DNA of 64,000 bases from positions 897,361 to 961,360 of the forward strand of contig VXBP01007533.1 of assembly GCA_013400115.1 (NCBI GenBank). The letters are read 5' to 3'. Source of the stretch: Rhinopomastus cyanomelas. Its lineage: Eukaryota > Chordata > Aves > Bucerotiformes > Rhinopomastidae. The notes beneath the pieces were generated by a model that did not search any database, had not been told where the DNA came from, and worked only from the letters and a program-made list of their open reading frames with translations. The stretch's first letter is position 1; the number at the start of each line of letters is the position of its first letter. The translations under genes and the position numbers were made by a program. Below are positions 25,724-37,837 of the stretch, piece after piece.

Positions 25724-25763
25724 GATAAGTTCTTACAAAGCTGAAGTTTTGTAAGAACTTATC
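25724..25763. repeat. perfect 16-bp inverted repeat (hairpin)
   Basis: GATAAGTTCTTACAAA at 25724-25739 is followed by 8 nt (25740-25747) and then its exact reverse complement at 25748-25763. Sixteen perfectly paired bases are unlikely by chance at a given place. No transposon ends or target-site duplication are evident around it. It could be a small palindromic insertion, a templated (fold-back) mutation, or part of a small structured RNA. Confidence 0.85.
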
Positions 25764-28700
25764 CCAGAAAGCTCTGCTTTTCTCTGGTCTGGCTTAAAAC
25801 TAGACCATGAAATCACAAATTATGAGGATGAAGAGAAAGTCAGGCTGCATCGTTCCTTATGAACCAGGACCAAAGAAATGGAACCAGCTTTCAAAGAAAT
25901 GATGGGCCAGTGCGAGACCTGGGATAAAACTGAGAGTTGAAAATGATGGTTTCTCCTGGTAAATCATCACACACAAGGGAATAAAACTCCTGATTACCAC
26001 TGAGACTTTGTCAGGAGACAATACAGCTAGGCTGGATGTTGTTTTGTTCTGCTTGGTTGCCACCTTGTCCACATGAGCTCAGTGCAGCGTGTCTGGTGTG
26101 CGGCGTGTCTGGTGTGTCACGTAAGGAAAGTAAAAGGAGCGTGCGCTCTCTGCAGGCCCTGTCATTGCCCATGTTGGGTTGTTTGTGCGTGTGTCTTCTG
26201 TTCCTCACAGGTGCTCACTGACACAACTCTATAGAGCATGACTCTATAGGATGCCCTTTCTTTGTCTTTGTGGTCTGTATGGGCTCTGTCTCTACCCTCA
26301 GTAGAAGACAAGGCATCTCTAATCTGCTGAGATCCCTTAGAGTTAGTCCTTCTTCACTAATGTTGGCAAGATTGGTGCTGCTAAGAGTGTTGTCATCGTT
26401 GTGCCTAGAAGGTTGTCAGAGAGCAACGCATGGGACTCATGGGACTAGAAGAAAATCACAGGCTTTGCTGTCAGCTGTGGAAACCTTCTGTCCTTGCTCA
26501 ACTTGTGTGCTCATTGTGCTTGTGTGAACATGTGAAACACCCAAGAAACATCAGCCATAAACCCACTTTTCTGAAATACTTTCTTTCCATCTTTTCATCC
26601 TGTCTCACCTGGTCTTTTCTTGTGTTTCTATTCCTTTGGTGATGATAAAGAACAGCCCCCTTCCCCAACATATTCATTCTGTTGATTTCCTGCCCCTCAG
26701 GCAGTCAGTGACAAACATAAATGGCATTTGATGTAAATCAGATTCTTCAGGTGTTCCCCCCCCACCTCCATTTCATGCTCCAGGCATTAGTGTAATGAAT
26801 AAGGTAATAGTTCTTACTTAATTTGCAGTCTTCAGGGCAGATTCCTTTGGCATATGTGGGACAGGAAACGACTGGCCAGTGTGGCCATGTGTGAATGACT
26901 AAGTGTGGACCAAGGGCTGAGCTTTCATTTATTTAGGCAAAGGCAGGAATGTGCCCCTACTTTCCGTCTGCACATGGCCTTCACCTGCCATACCCCCCCT
27001 CCCATGCCCTCCCTTGATGCCCCTTTGTGTGAGCAATGATTCACCAGCTCACCAAGAACAGAACAGTTGCAGAGCTGGTTCCAAAAATGATGACAACAAC
27101 TGCGATGCTGCTGTACCACCAGCTGAGAGAGGCTTCCATAACTGGGCAGAGTAATCATTCAGTGACAGAGATCTTTTGGCTGCCAGCAGTGCCAGGAACT
27201 TTCTGGCACTATAAAGAAAAAAGCCAAACTAGAAGACCTAGGTTGCTTTGACCTGTCCCTGTGCATAGAGGAGCAGAGTGTAGTCCCCCACTATATGCTA
27301 CAGAGTATTTCATCTTATTCAGGCGCATTTCATCATAGTGGAGTGTGGTTCTGCCCCTTGTTTTCTCTGTAGGATGATGCACACAGCATGAAGCTTACAC
27401 TTTCTGGCAGTGAAGGGGATACAGCTCTTCCCTGGCAGGGCTGAAGGAACTGGAACTGCCTGGGTCACAATTTGTTACCTGAGTCCTGCTTACTGGGAGA
27501 ACTGGTGTCAGCCTTCACTCCTTCACTCAGAACAGATGGTGTCTTACAATCAAGATGTGATTGCACTCAGTATTAGGAGTTTTTTCAAAGTCAAAAATGT
27601 CTCTCCAATAATGTAAAATTTCTTATCCCTGATCATACAGTGATGGGTGCATGGTGGTTCTTCTGCTCGCCCCTAAATCATCCTTTCCCAAAGGCAGAGG
27701 TTCACTCATTGATTTATTTCCCATTTTTACTCTCTTGTAAAAAAAAAAAAATCCTTAAATTTCTGTCACTGTGGAAACATTTAACTGCTTTAAGGCCACA
27801 CCATGGGTTTGAGTCTGATTTGCTGAGGCTTTGAGGTCAAACTACTTTATTAATGACATTGAGTTCCTTTTCAGATAAATCCTCCTTTTCAGAGAACATC
27901 TTTCCTAAAGAGTTTCACAGCTGATTATGGACACAAATAACTCATCAGAGAAAGTTAGTGATACTCAGTGCTTGGCAAGCCCTGAGTTATGACCCAGTTA
28001 ATGCTGCGGCGCTGTGCATTTCCAGCTGCGTTGCAGTGGCACGCAGACCTCAGCATCTGTTGCGCAGCTCGTTAAATAGCTGTTGAGCGTCATCCCTGAT
28101 TTGTCATAAACCTAAAGGTTTCTCTGGGGAAAGAATGCTATCACTTGCCACAGCCCAACTACGCTAAAGTGATGCTCGGTCACTGTCATTATCACAGAGA
28201 CTCTGCTTGTTTGGATTCCTCCCCTTGTCCCTTTGCCTTTATTACTTTCCCTTTTTTTGAAAGCCTTGTGCTCAGATGATTCCTAGCCATGTGCTACTGA
28301 TTGGCATGCCTGGAAAGGCAGTTTGGTGTGCACTTTAGGGCAGCCTGGCTCCATTTCTAGCTAACCAGCTGAGTTTGCATTTAAAGGAATGTTTAGATGC
28401 AGTTACATTGAGATAGTGTGTAGGTAACACTACCAAAAGGCACAGTACAGGGGTCATTTGTGAAGTGCTTGAGTACGTTGTCTCTGCACAGGGAATGGAC
28501 TTTTGGGTGTAGGTTTTGGGATGGGCAAAAGCCATCTTTTATGTAGGATTTTAGTGTTTACACTTCCTATGAGTAGGAACACCACCCAAAACACTTGGGT
28601 TTGGGGTTCACAGAAGAGCTGTCTTTTAAGAAATGCCTGTCTTTAGATGCCTTATGCAGAACAAGTCGAAGCAAAACGGTATTTCAGAACATTTTCTGCT

Positions 28701-29901
28701 TCTCAAAGATTTCACGGTCTGACTTCCCCATTTTCAGAATTCTTCCAGTTTTCTTTCTTTTTCCTTCCTTTCAGACACAATTTCAGCAGAACTGATGTGG
28801 TTTCCAAATTGTTTTGGCTCAAGGAAGAAAGCTTGCAAGGATTTTCTAACCACTTCAGTCTTGGTGCTGCTGAAAACCCTATTTTGGTATTCATGTTCTT
28901 CTTAGAGATGCGAAGAATGAAGAATCCAGCCCACGGTCTGGTGCAGAAACTGTTTTGCAAATGCAGGACATCACAGTGAAGTTTCTGTTCCTGGTGGGCA
29001 GATCACTTAAGTTCTCCTTGCTTCACACATTTCTTGGTACTATATGAACAGCAGCAAAGTTGTTTTTCTGCTTGGGCTCTGTGATTGGCCAGACAGGGTT
29101 TGAGTTATCGCAGTCCCTAATTTCAGAGCCTAGCTTTTTCACTCAGCCAACAGCCTTCTGGGCTTTTATTTTGGGAACATCATCTCCAGGTCATTGCTAA
29201 GTGGCTCTTAGGTTTGTATGGAAACAGTATCAAAAGAGGCATGGAAGTCACTCTTGGCCAGGTCCCCGTTTGTCTGTCTCTGAGAAAGCCCTTGACAACA
29301 GCGGTTTCCCTTCCTTAAATTGCACAGTCATTCCAGAAGGCTTGCGATGGGTGGTTCTGGGTTCACGCGGGTACTAGCAACAGCTGGAAGTCTTTGTGTG
29401 CTTTCACAGAGAATTGCTCCTTTTTTGATGGTGCTTCGTGTAAAACTTGCCAAGTCACCATGATAGGACTGCGAATGTCCTGGTGACCATGAGCTATAAA
29501 TACTGCAGATGGATGGAGACAGTGCAGAAAGCAAACAGAGCACTTGAGTGGTGCGGATGGCTTGGTGGGGCCTGCCAGGTTTGTGCAAGTTGTCACAGAC
29601 AGGCTGCAAAAAGTATTTGCAGCTGCTTGAGATAAAATGGACAGAGGTGGAGGCTTTGTGCTGGCTTGAAACAGCGAGTTGCTTTTGGGCCAGAAATGTT
29701 CTTTCTGTTGCCAGGCTCCACAAGAGTTTTCTGCCCTGAAGGCTCATGTGTAACAGCTAATGTATTAATCCAGAAAGAGACACACATCATCTACCTTGTC
29801 TCACTGTCAGTCGGTCACCTAAAACGTTAACTGCAGCTAACGCCGTCTCGTATTTGATTTGTACGCAGTGTACTTTAAGGCTGCAAAACCATTCAGCCAG
29901 A
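25764..29901. other. unique non-coding sequence
   Basis: No gene is recognisable. Small features are an imperfect 16-bp tandem pair around 26087-26116 (gcgtgtctggtgtg twice), an A-run near 27739-27751, and a C-run near 26755-26762. A very strong acceptor-like pyrimidine tract ends at 28774 and is followed by about 67 open codons with no recognisable product. The 139-codon minus-strand frame at 29328-29747 has no known domain. Confidence 0.5.
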
Positions 29902-30895
29902 TCACAGAATCATAGAATCGTTAGGGATTGGAAGGGACCTTGAAAGATCATCTGGTCCAATCCCCCTGACACAGCAGGATCACCTGGACACATCCTGGTG
30001 GGTCTTAAACGTCTCCAGTGAAGGAGACTCCACAACCTCCCTTCCAGTGCTCCATCACCCTCACCGGGAAGAAGTTCCTTATCATCTTGATGTGGAACCT
30101 TCTATGTTCCAGCTCACAACCATTGCCCCTCATCCTATCACTAGATGACACTGAGAAGAGCCTGGCTCCATCCTCCTGACACCCACCCTTCAAATATTTA
30201 TAGACATTAATGAGGTCACCCCTCAGTCTCCTCTTCAAGCTAAAGACACCCAGCTCCCTCAGCCTCTCCTCATAAGGGAGGTGCTCCACCTCCTTCATCG
30301 TTCTTGTTGCCCTACGCTGGACTCCCTCCAGCAGCTCCACATCCCTCTTGAACTGAGAGGCCCAGAACTGGACACAATACTCCAGGTGTGGTCTTACCAG
30401 CGCAGAGTAGAGGGGGAGAAGAACCTCTCTTGATCTGCTAACCACCCCTCTTCTGATCCACCCCAGTATGCTGTTGGCCCTCTTGGCCACAAGAGCACAC
30501 TGCTGGTTCATGGGCATCCTGCTGTCCACCAGGAACCCCAGATCCCTCTCTCCTATACTGGTCTCCAACAGGTCAGTCCCCAGTCTATACTGGTACCTGG
30601 GGTTGTTCTTGCCCAGAGGCAAGACTCTACACTTACCCTTGTTATAGTTCAGTAAATTTCTCCCTGCCCAGCTCTCCAGCCTGTCCAGCTCTCGCTGAAT
30701 GGCAGCACAGTCTGCAGGGGTGTCAGCGACACCACCAAGCTCTGTGTCATCAGCAAACTTGCTGGCAGTGCACCCTAATCCGTTATCCAAGTCCTTAATG
30801 AATAGAATGAACAGGACCGGTCCCAGCACCGACTCCTGGGGCCTCCAACCAGACTCTGTTCCATTGACCACTACCTTCTGGCTTCTATCCTGTCT
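29902..30895 (-). mobile_element. CR1 LINE, 5'-truncated, minus strand
   Basis: This is the longest CR1 copy in the window, about 1 kb. Its 3' tail is at the left (reads cgattctatgattctgtgat on the minus strand), followed by the signature 'ttagggattggaagggacct'. Moving right come the 3' UTR-like part, the C-terminal part of ORF2, and the reverse-transcriptase core around the FADD motif (30746-30757). Homology fades near 30890-30895, so roughly the first three quarters of a full-length element (about 4.5 kb in the family) are missing, as is usual for CR1. A long frame stays open inside it (30005-30871), so the copy is not very old. No target-site duplication is visible, which is normal for CR1. 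Confidence 0.93.
30005..30871 (-). pseudogene. CR1 ORF2 fragment: reverse transcriptase C-terminal part
   Basis: The 288-codon frame encodes the end of the CR1 polyprotein, which in intact elements copies CR1 RNA into DNA at the insertion site. Residues 15-31 (VLGPVLFILFIKDLDNG) precede the catalytic FADD box at residues 39-42, and later residues carry the CR1 C-terminal pattern around RLRELGVFSL. Residues 8-14 read GWRPQES. CR1 and related transcriptases normally have the motif-B segment (SGxPQG type) between WRP and SVLGP, so about six residues appear lost in frame. The end also departs from the family: after EHWKG it reads GGCGVSFTGDV in a shifted phase. The first Met is internal; the real start is lost by 5' truncation. 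It is not a working gene. Confidence 0.88.
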
Positions 30896-33800
30896 CAGTG
30901 CTGTCCTCTGCCTGTTCTTGTGTATGTTTGCATTAATGATGAGCTACCTTGTAGCCTTCCTCTATTTAAGTAGTGAAAACAAGTATTTTCTTGTTTCTCT
31001 CCCTTGAGGCTGGGAGTGACAATTTCAGCCTCTTTGGTGTACAGGAATCTGCACCTGTTAGAGCTCTCTGTGCTGCAGGACACACGGTACAAACTCTCTT
31101 GGCAAATTTGTCTGAGAAATGCTAAAACCCGCAACTAGTTCTGTGAGTTAGGGACTAATGGCCTAAGTCCCACTTTGCTTTGGAGTTGCAAGTTTTTACA
31201 CTTAGCCGCTTGGGTCAATCTTCTTCTGTCTCTTTACTGTTTACATCTTGCTGTTGCGATGTCACCAGGACACATCGTTATGACCCTGGGATGCAAACAG
31301 CCCGTTGCTGAGGGTTTTTTTTCAGTAACTTGGCAACGTTATCTAAAGCAAAGCAGACTCTTGAAAATGGGCAGACTGCAATATACAGTCACAAAGCAAA
31401 GTGTTTGTGGTACAGAGCATTCATCAGAAGAGGAGGGGCTGAAGCAAAACAAGTAATTCTTCTACTGATTAACGTTTCCAGTAAAATTAGCAAAACTACA
31501 CCTGGAAATGGTGTAAGAGTGTTACACAGTTATGTTAACTATGTCTGTAGTGCTGTTTATAAATAGGTGTTTAGGGAGAAGTAAAACTGTAGATCATTGA
31601 CCTGATAATAAGATAATTTTCAGAGCCATTGGGGTGTGTCATCTGAATGAATGTTTAGAACTGAGGCAGCACATGTAGTAACAATCTGCATGGAAACCTT
31701 AACAATTTCAAGTGCAGAGATTGGCTGCTGGATTTATCCTTTTTCTAACCTGGGAGCAGGCAGAGTTTGCCCAAGGTAGCCCCTGTAGCCCTGACATGAG
31801 ATGGTTCAAGGCAGTGGGAAGCACTGTGTAGGAGCTATAACAGAAGACCGAGCTGGTTCAGCTCCATGGTCTGTCCCATACATCCCAGCAAGGCAGTCTG
31901 TGATGGACTACTTCCAATGCCTTCATTTAGAGCCCTTGGCACAAGGAAATGCTGCTCCCAGGACTATGAGCAGAGCGGTGGAAGAGGATGCTACATTCAT
32001 GATGCTCTGGATATGAGTTTAGCGATGAGTCCCTGGCACTTTTTGGATGCTGTATGCTGGTTTCATCATTTGGAGACTGCAGAGCTGGGATACAGTCAGC
32101 AGCAGAAGGCTCAGCCGCTGCAGAGCAGTGTGTCAAGGGGTAATGTACATCCATCCTTACATAGTGGGCAGTGGAGAAAGCAGGGGGACAACAAGAAAGC
32201 TTGGGACCCATTGCTGTGAGTTACAGAGAAACAGGAACTTTGCAGAATTAACCCTCAGTATGGTGATGTGCTATTAACGGCGAAGGGCCACGGTGTATCC
32301 AGATAATTCTGAACATTAAAGTTCTTCAAGCCAGTGTAAAGGTCTTTCTGTATCCTGCAGTCTGGAGCTCATTAGGTGCATGACTCATGGAAAGCTGTGT
32401 TTGCCTCTTAATCATGCAATTCTAGGGAAAATAAGCTCTTAACCCCATTTTCTGTCAGATACCTTCTGCATTCCAAATTCTCAATTTTATATATGTGCAC
32501 TTGAATGTTTGCACGTGTGTCTCACTGCATCTGAGTGGGGATTTGAAAGTCAAATTTTGTGCAAAAATCGACCTAGTCACCAATCCTTAGTGTCAGGCAG
32601 AGGAACAAAATACATCAAGTGCAGTGCTCCATCCACCCATCCTGGCCTGAGAGATGCAGTCGTCCCCCCTCACTGCCAACATTACTAATGGGAATTTTTC
32701 CAGGGGGAGATACTGAAGGATAGAGTGCATTTTGGAGTTGGTCATTGTCTGCTGTGAAGTGAGGAGCGGATCAATAATCTGTTAGGCTGTGAGTTGACAG
32801 CTTGTCCAAGTGCCAGCTCTGGTGCCCTCCAGAATAAACTGCCAAAAGTAACTGAGGGAGCAAAGCAGGATGTAAATTCCACAAGTCATTTTCCTGAAGC
32901 TCTTACGTGGGAAACTTTTAGAAGCCTCTCAGTCAGGACAAAATCCTACCAGGCTTAGTTCTGGTTTGAACAAAATTCCTTCTGAGGTCAGTAGACCTAA
33001 TCCTGAAGTCTTATCACTTGTTTACCTCGTTGAGATTTGAGCGTGTGTGTGGAACAGGGAGGAAGCGCCTTGGGACAGGCAGTGCTGGAAATGCTTTCCT
33101 GGGAGGCTAAAGAAGGCTGCCAGGCTTAGGCTCTGCAGAACTGGGTGCATATGCGAAAGGACAGCTTGCTCCAGTAAAAACAAACTTTGTTTCCTACTTT
33201 CTCAACAGTGGTAGAAAGAGCAGGTGAGGCTTTTTCTGTAGAGGCTTTTTAGTGCCTGTGGGTGGCCCAGCCCCATATCTCTAGGGTGGTAGTGCTCACA
33301 CGTCCACATATGCACTTCAGAGGTGGTTTGTATCTGAGATCTTCCTTTTTTTTGCATCCTGGAGGGAAAAAAGCCCCACAGCCTGGCAACCCTCTTGTCT
33401 TTTTCGTTTGAACACAGTTCATCATTGTGAAAAATAGTGTCAAATATAGAAGCAGATGAGAGCTAGGACATCGGTTTCCGTTATCCTCAAACTGAGAAAC
33501 AAGCTCTGCGGTTGCTGTGTGGCTTTGGAGAAGACACTTTGCAGGGGACTTTTGGATCTCTGCTTGCTCCATGTGCTGTCATAGTGAAACCTCCTGTTTT
33601 GCAAGTTCTGGCATGGCAACAGTGAGACACTGCTCCTGCCTGCCTGTGTTTCTCCCTCCTTTTCTCCCTCCAGGTTGAAATGTAGCTCCTTTAACACAGA
33701 CTCAACCTTTATTAACCAGAGATCAAGTGTCTTTATTAACCTTCCAGTAAGGCCACATGAGCTGAGTGGAACACCATTCAGCAGGACAGAGGGCATCATG

Positions 33801-34547
33801 AAAGTCAGTGCTGGTGTCACACAGCTGTGCACGAGTGAAATCAAGTAGTTGCTTTTTGCATCTTGTTTGCGTTGAGGCTTTTTTGCCTTTCCGCATAGAG
33901 ATGGAAACCATTCTTCTGCTTTCTGATGAGTGACTTATAAATGGCCTGCGTAAAATTTGCCCTAGAAAATATAATCAGAAAAATATGTAGGCTCTTGCAT
34001 TGTTTTTATGGATCCCAGATCATGACACCGGGGAGATTCCATGGTAAAGTTTCATTGAAAGTAGAGCAGGAGCACTAGAAGCTGATTCCAGGCAAGCAAA
34101 ACTTCGTCAGGCCAAGTACCGCAGAACCATCTTGTACTTTGTTCCCTACTGTTTATCTAGAGCACATTTCTTGCATTCAATAGGTTTCTACTTCTGAGAG
34201 CTTCTATCTCCACAAGTTTGAGAGCCTTTGACTAATTAAGAGCAGAGAGATTTTCACCATGCTGCCACAGCTCCTTTGAATGGATAATTTCTGAGTGTTT
34301 TGCTCTCTGGGGGCACACGAGGACAAAACCGTTGATAAGTGTGTGTATGTAATAGTTCAGATGTTCAGACTGTATTTTTATCCAAATACAAATTTGTTTC
34401 TGAAAAACCCTTAGAAATGAGCACTTTTAGAAGGCTGACTCTGGGTGCTGTAACGCAGTGTGGTAGGTGGGTTTCTGGTTTTGTTAGAAGCTAGTTGCAA
34501 ATTAATCAGAGAAGAATTTTAAGAGGTTTGACCCTGTGGATGAAGCA

Positions 34548-34553
<6 letters not shown>
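30896..34553. other. unique non-coding sequence
   Basis: No gene or repeat is recognised. Open frames reach 134 codons (33440-33844, minus) but show no known domain. Confidence 0.5.

Positions 34554-34594
<41 letters not shown>
34554..34594 (+). repeat. TG dinucleotide microsatellite
   Basis: About 20 uninterrupted TG units are flanked by cacg on the left and by catgtgcacacgtgca on the right. The alternating purine-pyrimidine tract can adopt Z-DNA. It is probably polymorphic in length. It makes one plus-strand frame read through as alternating Cys-Val, which is an artefact. Confidence 0.97.
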
Positions 34595-34595
<1 letters not shown>

Positions 34596-34806
34596 ATGTG
34601 CACACGTGCAGAGAGCAGCTGTGAGGGCTGCCTGTGCTGAAACCCGCCAGACAAGTTTGATTACTTCTGCCCGTCAATGCTGCTTTGAAGTGTGGCCTGC
34701 CAATCCTCTTAAGGCAGCACAGAAATGTCGTTCCAAAATGAATTTTGGGCCCTGGTTACCACACTCATTCACTTTTTTAATTCACTTCAAAATCTGCTCT
34801 CCTCAG

Positions 34807-34877
34807 CACTTACTGCATTTATTCACACAGAAGCACAGACAAATGGGTGATTACCTGGTGGTTTTCTGTAACCAAAG
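34807..34877 (+). other. exon-like unit, 71 nt
   Basis: The acceptor-like sequence AATCTGCTCTCCTCAG ends at 34806 and the donor AAAG-GTGAGG follows 34877. Two frames are open across the unit. The translations are not recognised. The chance explanation remains likely. Confidence 0.13.
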
Positions 34878-35309
34878 GTGAGGTTTGCACAGGAGAAGAT
34901 GCCAGCCCAGGAAATGACTGTGTTGCATTGCACTTGAACAGTGAGAAGGTAGCACACGTATGAGAAAGGGTTAAGCAAATATACCAGTGAAGGGAGTGGT
35001 AATTCATTTGAAACTCACAACTGCATTAAACTTACCGGTGTGGCAGAGTTTCTGACTCCACCATAAATCCTACACACCAAAGTTTGAGATTCAGGAAAAC
35101 ATATGGGTTCTGAACTTCATCCCTGTTTGGCACCATGATCCAGAGACTCCTGCATCCTTGTGAACCTGGCAGCCAGTTCTCTGAAGAGGCATGAGCCGTC
35201 CCTGAGCCCCTGTGGGTTTCAGTTCCATAGATAGATGTTTGTGATGCCACAAGGGGAGAGCCTTCAATGGATGTGTCCTGTGAGTGATGTAAAATGAAGA
35301 GTCAGGGAA

Positions 35310-35450
35310 AGAAGGTGGTTAATATCAATCGTATGTCTGTGCCACAAAGCGATAAACATTTTTGTTAATCACCGACTTAGATATCAGTACTGGTTCCATC
35401 ACTAATTCCAGTTAATTTTACACTGGGATTACTTCACCTCTGATTCTAGG
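35310..35450. promoter_or_regulatory. candidate conserved non-coding block
   Basis: A complex AT-rich sequence holding TTAATATCAATC, GCGATAAAC, TTGTTAATCACC and CAGTTAATTTTACAC-type cores (homeodomain, GATA and forkhead-like). There is no repeat and no coding frame. Function is inferred from composition only. Confidence 0.22.
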
Positions 35451-35639
35451 ATGATGTGCTTGAGAAGAGTAAAATCACTTGTAAGGCCTGAAGGCTGAAA
35501 AACAACTTTGTCAGGAAACGAGGATTTACAAATGTGTTAGTATGCTGGTCCTTACGATCAAGCCTGTAGTATCAGGCACCAAGATCATTCTCTTCACGCC
35601 ACAAACCAGTCTTCAAGGAAGACTGCAATATTGAAAAAG

Positions 35640-35850
35640 ATAAGAGAGTGAGAATGAATGTAGCCAATTTCACCTAAAGAAATATTTAATGGCAGGTTGA
35701 TCATCCTAAGGGTCATTTAATAACAGGGCAAGGAAGTGACACGTGACGCGAGTAGAAACACAGACCAATGAATTAATTTTAAACAGAGCAAATTCTAATT
35801 GGAAATGGAGCTAAACTTTTAGATGGTTAAGGGCAGGCAGAAAGGGAAGT
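35640..35850. promoter_or_regulatory. candidate conserved non-coding block
   Basis: AT-rich, non-repetitive sequence with TTTAATGG, TTTAATAAC, an E-box-like gtgacacgtgacg, GAATTAATTTTAAAC and TCTAATTGG cores. It lies close to the block at 35310-35450 and may belong to the same element. Enhancer role is an inference. Confidence 0.22.
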
Positions 35851-36599
35851 AATTTGCTTAATGAGGTAGATGTGACAGACTAGGTAGAAATATTCTGGTT
35901 TGTGAATTCAGCAAATGTGGAGTCGAATCTTTCCTGCCTGACAGAGTGGATTCAGCTGGGGAGGTCAGTGGTCTTTTGTCAGCCATGTCTGTCCTGACAG
36001 TTAATTGCATTAATAATGGTACTGTGGCAGCACTGGTACCTGTTGGGAATCCTTTCATCTTTAACAGTGAAGAAGAGATTGGATGTTTTATGGTTTCACA
36101 ATATGAGACAAAACCCTCTACCTGCTGTGGTTGGACAAACTGAGATTTACAGACCACATGGAGACTTGCAGCCTCGCAGCGATTGTTTCTGGGCAGAATG
36201 AGGTTCTAGAAAGGCTGATGGGGATTTTTCCTACAGTTGTTTGGGACTGAGACACTGTGCTCTTCACTGTGTTGCAGAAGAAAACTCCTTCCTCAGAGGT
36301 ACCTGTTCAAAATCCTACCCTTGTATTCCACTGTTTCCTTGAAACAGGGATGCCCCAATAGCTGTTAGTAATACAACAGTTGATCTTAATTACCCACCTA
36401 CGGGTCTCTCTGCTCCAAATGGGCTCTTAGTCTCCTGCCTGCTGCAGCACATTTTAGGAGCATCTCTAAATAGCCTGGTATCTGTGCTGCCAAGAGGCTT
36501 TATGGGAAAAGCCTATGAATGCACATTGCCAGAACCTCACGTGTGAGTAAAAGTAGACCAAGTGTATCCCAGTGTCAGCTTAACTGGAATTAGTGATAG

Positions 36600-36990
36600 A
36601 GCCCATACTGATATCTGAGTCAGTGATTAACAAAAATGTTTATCTCTTTCTGGCATAGACATACAACTGATATTTCTTGCTTAATTTTAAGCATATTGGC
36701 AAGCACAAGGCACATAATTAATGAAGCTTCATAGGTATCCCAGTTAACAGCTAATGACCACCAACTGGTGGCTTTGCAACATCTGAAAATGAAAAGAAAT
36801 GATAGCATTTGGTGTGTGGAAACAGCTCATATTGTCCAACACAGCTGACGATGACTGTGTTTAAGTGCCAGAATTCTCAAAGGGATTTGAGCTGCTCATA
36901 AATGAATGCCATTTTTCCAGGATCTTGATAGTGATCAGGAAATGAATGAAAAACTGTGATCTCATGTCATTTGGGCAGTTAATAGAATAA
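36600..36990. promoter_or_regulatory. candidate conserved non-coding block
   Basis: Motif-rich AT sequence with GTGATTAACA, GCTTAATTTTAAGC (a perfect 14-bp palindrome near 36680-36693), CATAATTAATGAAGC, CAGTTAACAGCTAATG and AGTTAATAGAATAATC. There is no repeat and no recognisable protein. Confidence 0.22.
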
Positions 36991-37837
36991 TCTGGTGGGC
37001 TGAGCTTGCTAGGGATCGAACCGTACGCTGAAAAAGGAGCAAAATATGAATGCATTGGTCTCTGCCAGGAGCAATGGTAGTAAAGAAGACAGTAGATTTT
37101 AGTCAATGATTATCTGAGATAAAAATGGGTAGTGTCAAAAAAGAAACAAAGCAGCATTGCTTTTTGCAAGGCAAATAGGTCAGCCTGTATGCTGATGTTG
37201 GCTGTTATCTGCTACTGTGGATGTGTGGATGTGTATGTTGGAGAGCTGGCAGGGACATTCATGTATTCTTGTTGAAAAATAGCTTTTATAGACACCTTTC
37301 TTTAAGCTGGGACATTGTCTTTGGAAAATTTGAAAATTCTCAGTTTCCAGAGACCAGAAAGTTTCAGGTGGAAACCTGCGTTCCGGTCAAGGCTTTTTTC
37401 TCCCAGTGCAAGCACATAAATGTTTGCAGGTGTAGCTGTCTGTAGCGATGTGGGCACTGGTTCCTCTACAGCAGAACCGAGTCAGATTTGTTTCTTGTGT
37501 CTGCAGCACCTCTTATTCAATGCACTGACTTCAGTGCCTTAGCTGCTAGCTCCTCATTCTGGTTGTGAGTTTTGAAGTCGTGACTTCGAAGTTTCTATTC
37601 CAGTCGTAAGTGGAGGGCTTGTCTTCCTGGTTGCTCTCAGATGTTTGCTACTATTTGCAGATGAGCAGAAAATTAGTAATGAACTGTTTGTCATGCTCAG
37701 TGAAAGCAACAGCAGCAGTGGCACTGGCAGGACATGTCAAAGAAGCTGTGGCTCACAGAATCACAGAACATTAGGGATTGGAAGGGACCTCGAAAGATCA
37801 TCTAGTCCAATCCCCCTGCCACAGCAGGATGCCCTAG

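Larger units (their letters stand above)
34595..37752. other. unique non-coding sequence with AT-rich blocks
   Basis: No gene is recognisable. Three AT-rich, motif-dense blocks are listed separately (35310-35450, 35640-35850, 36600-36990), and an exon-like unit at 34807-34877. A near-palindrome (gaagtcgtgacttc) lies at 37573-37587. Confidence 0.5.

Noticed and set aside
29328..29747. 139-codon minus-strand frame
   Set aside because: No recognisable domain and overlapping frames on both strands.
34495..34881. 128-codon plus-strand frame with a Cys-Val run
   Set aside because: The Cys-Val alternation is only the TG microsatellite read in frame; the rest is unrecognised.
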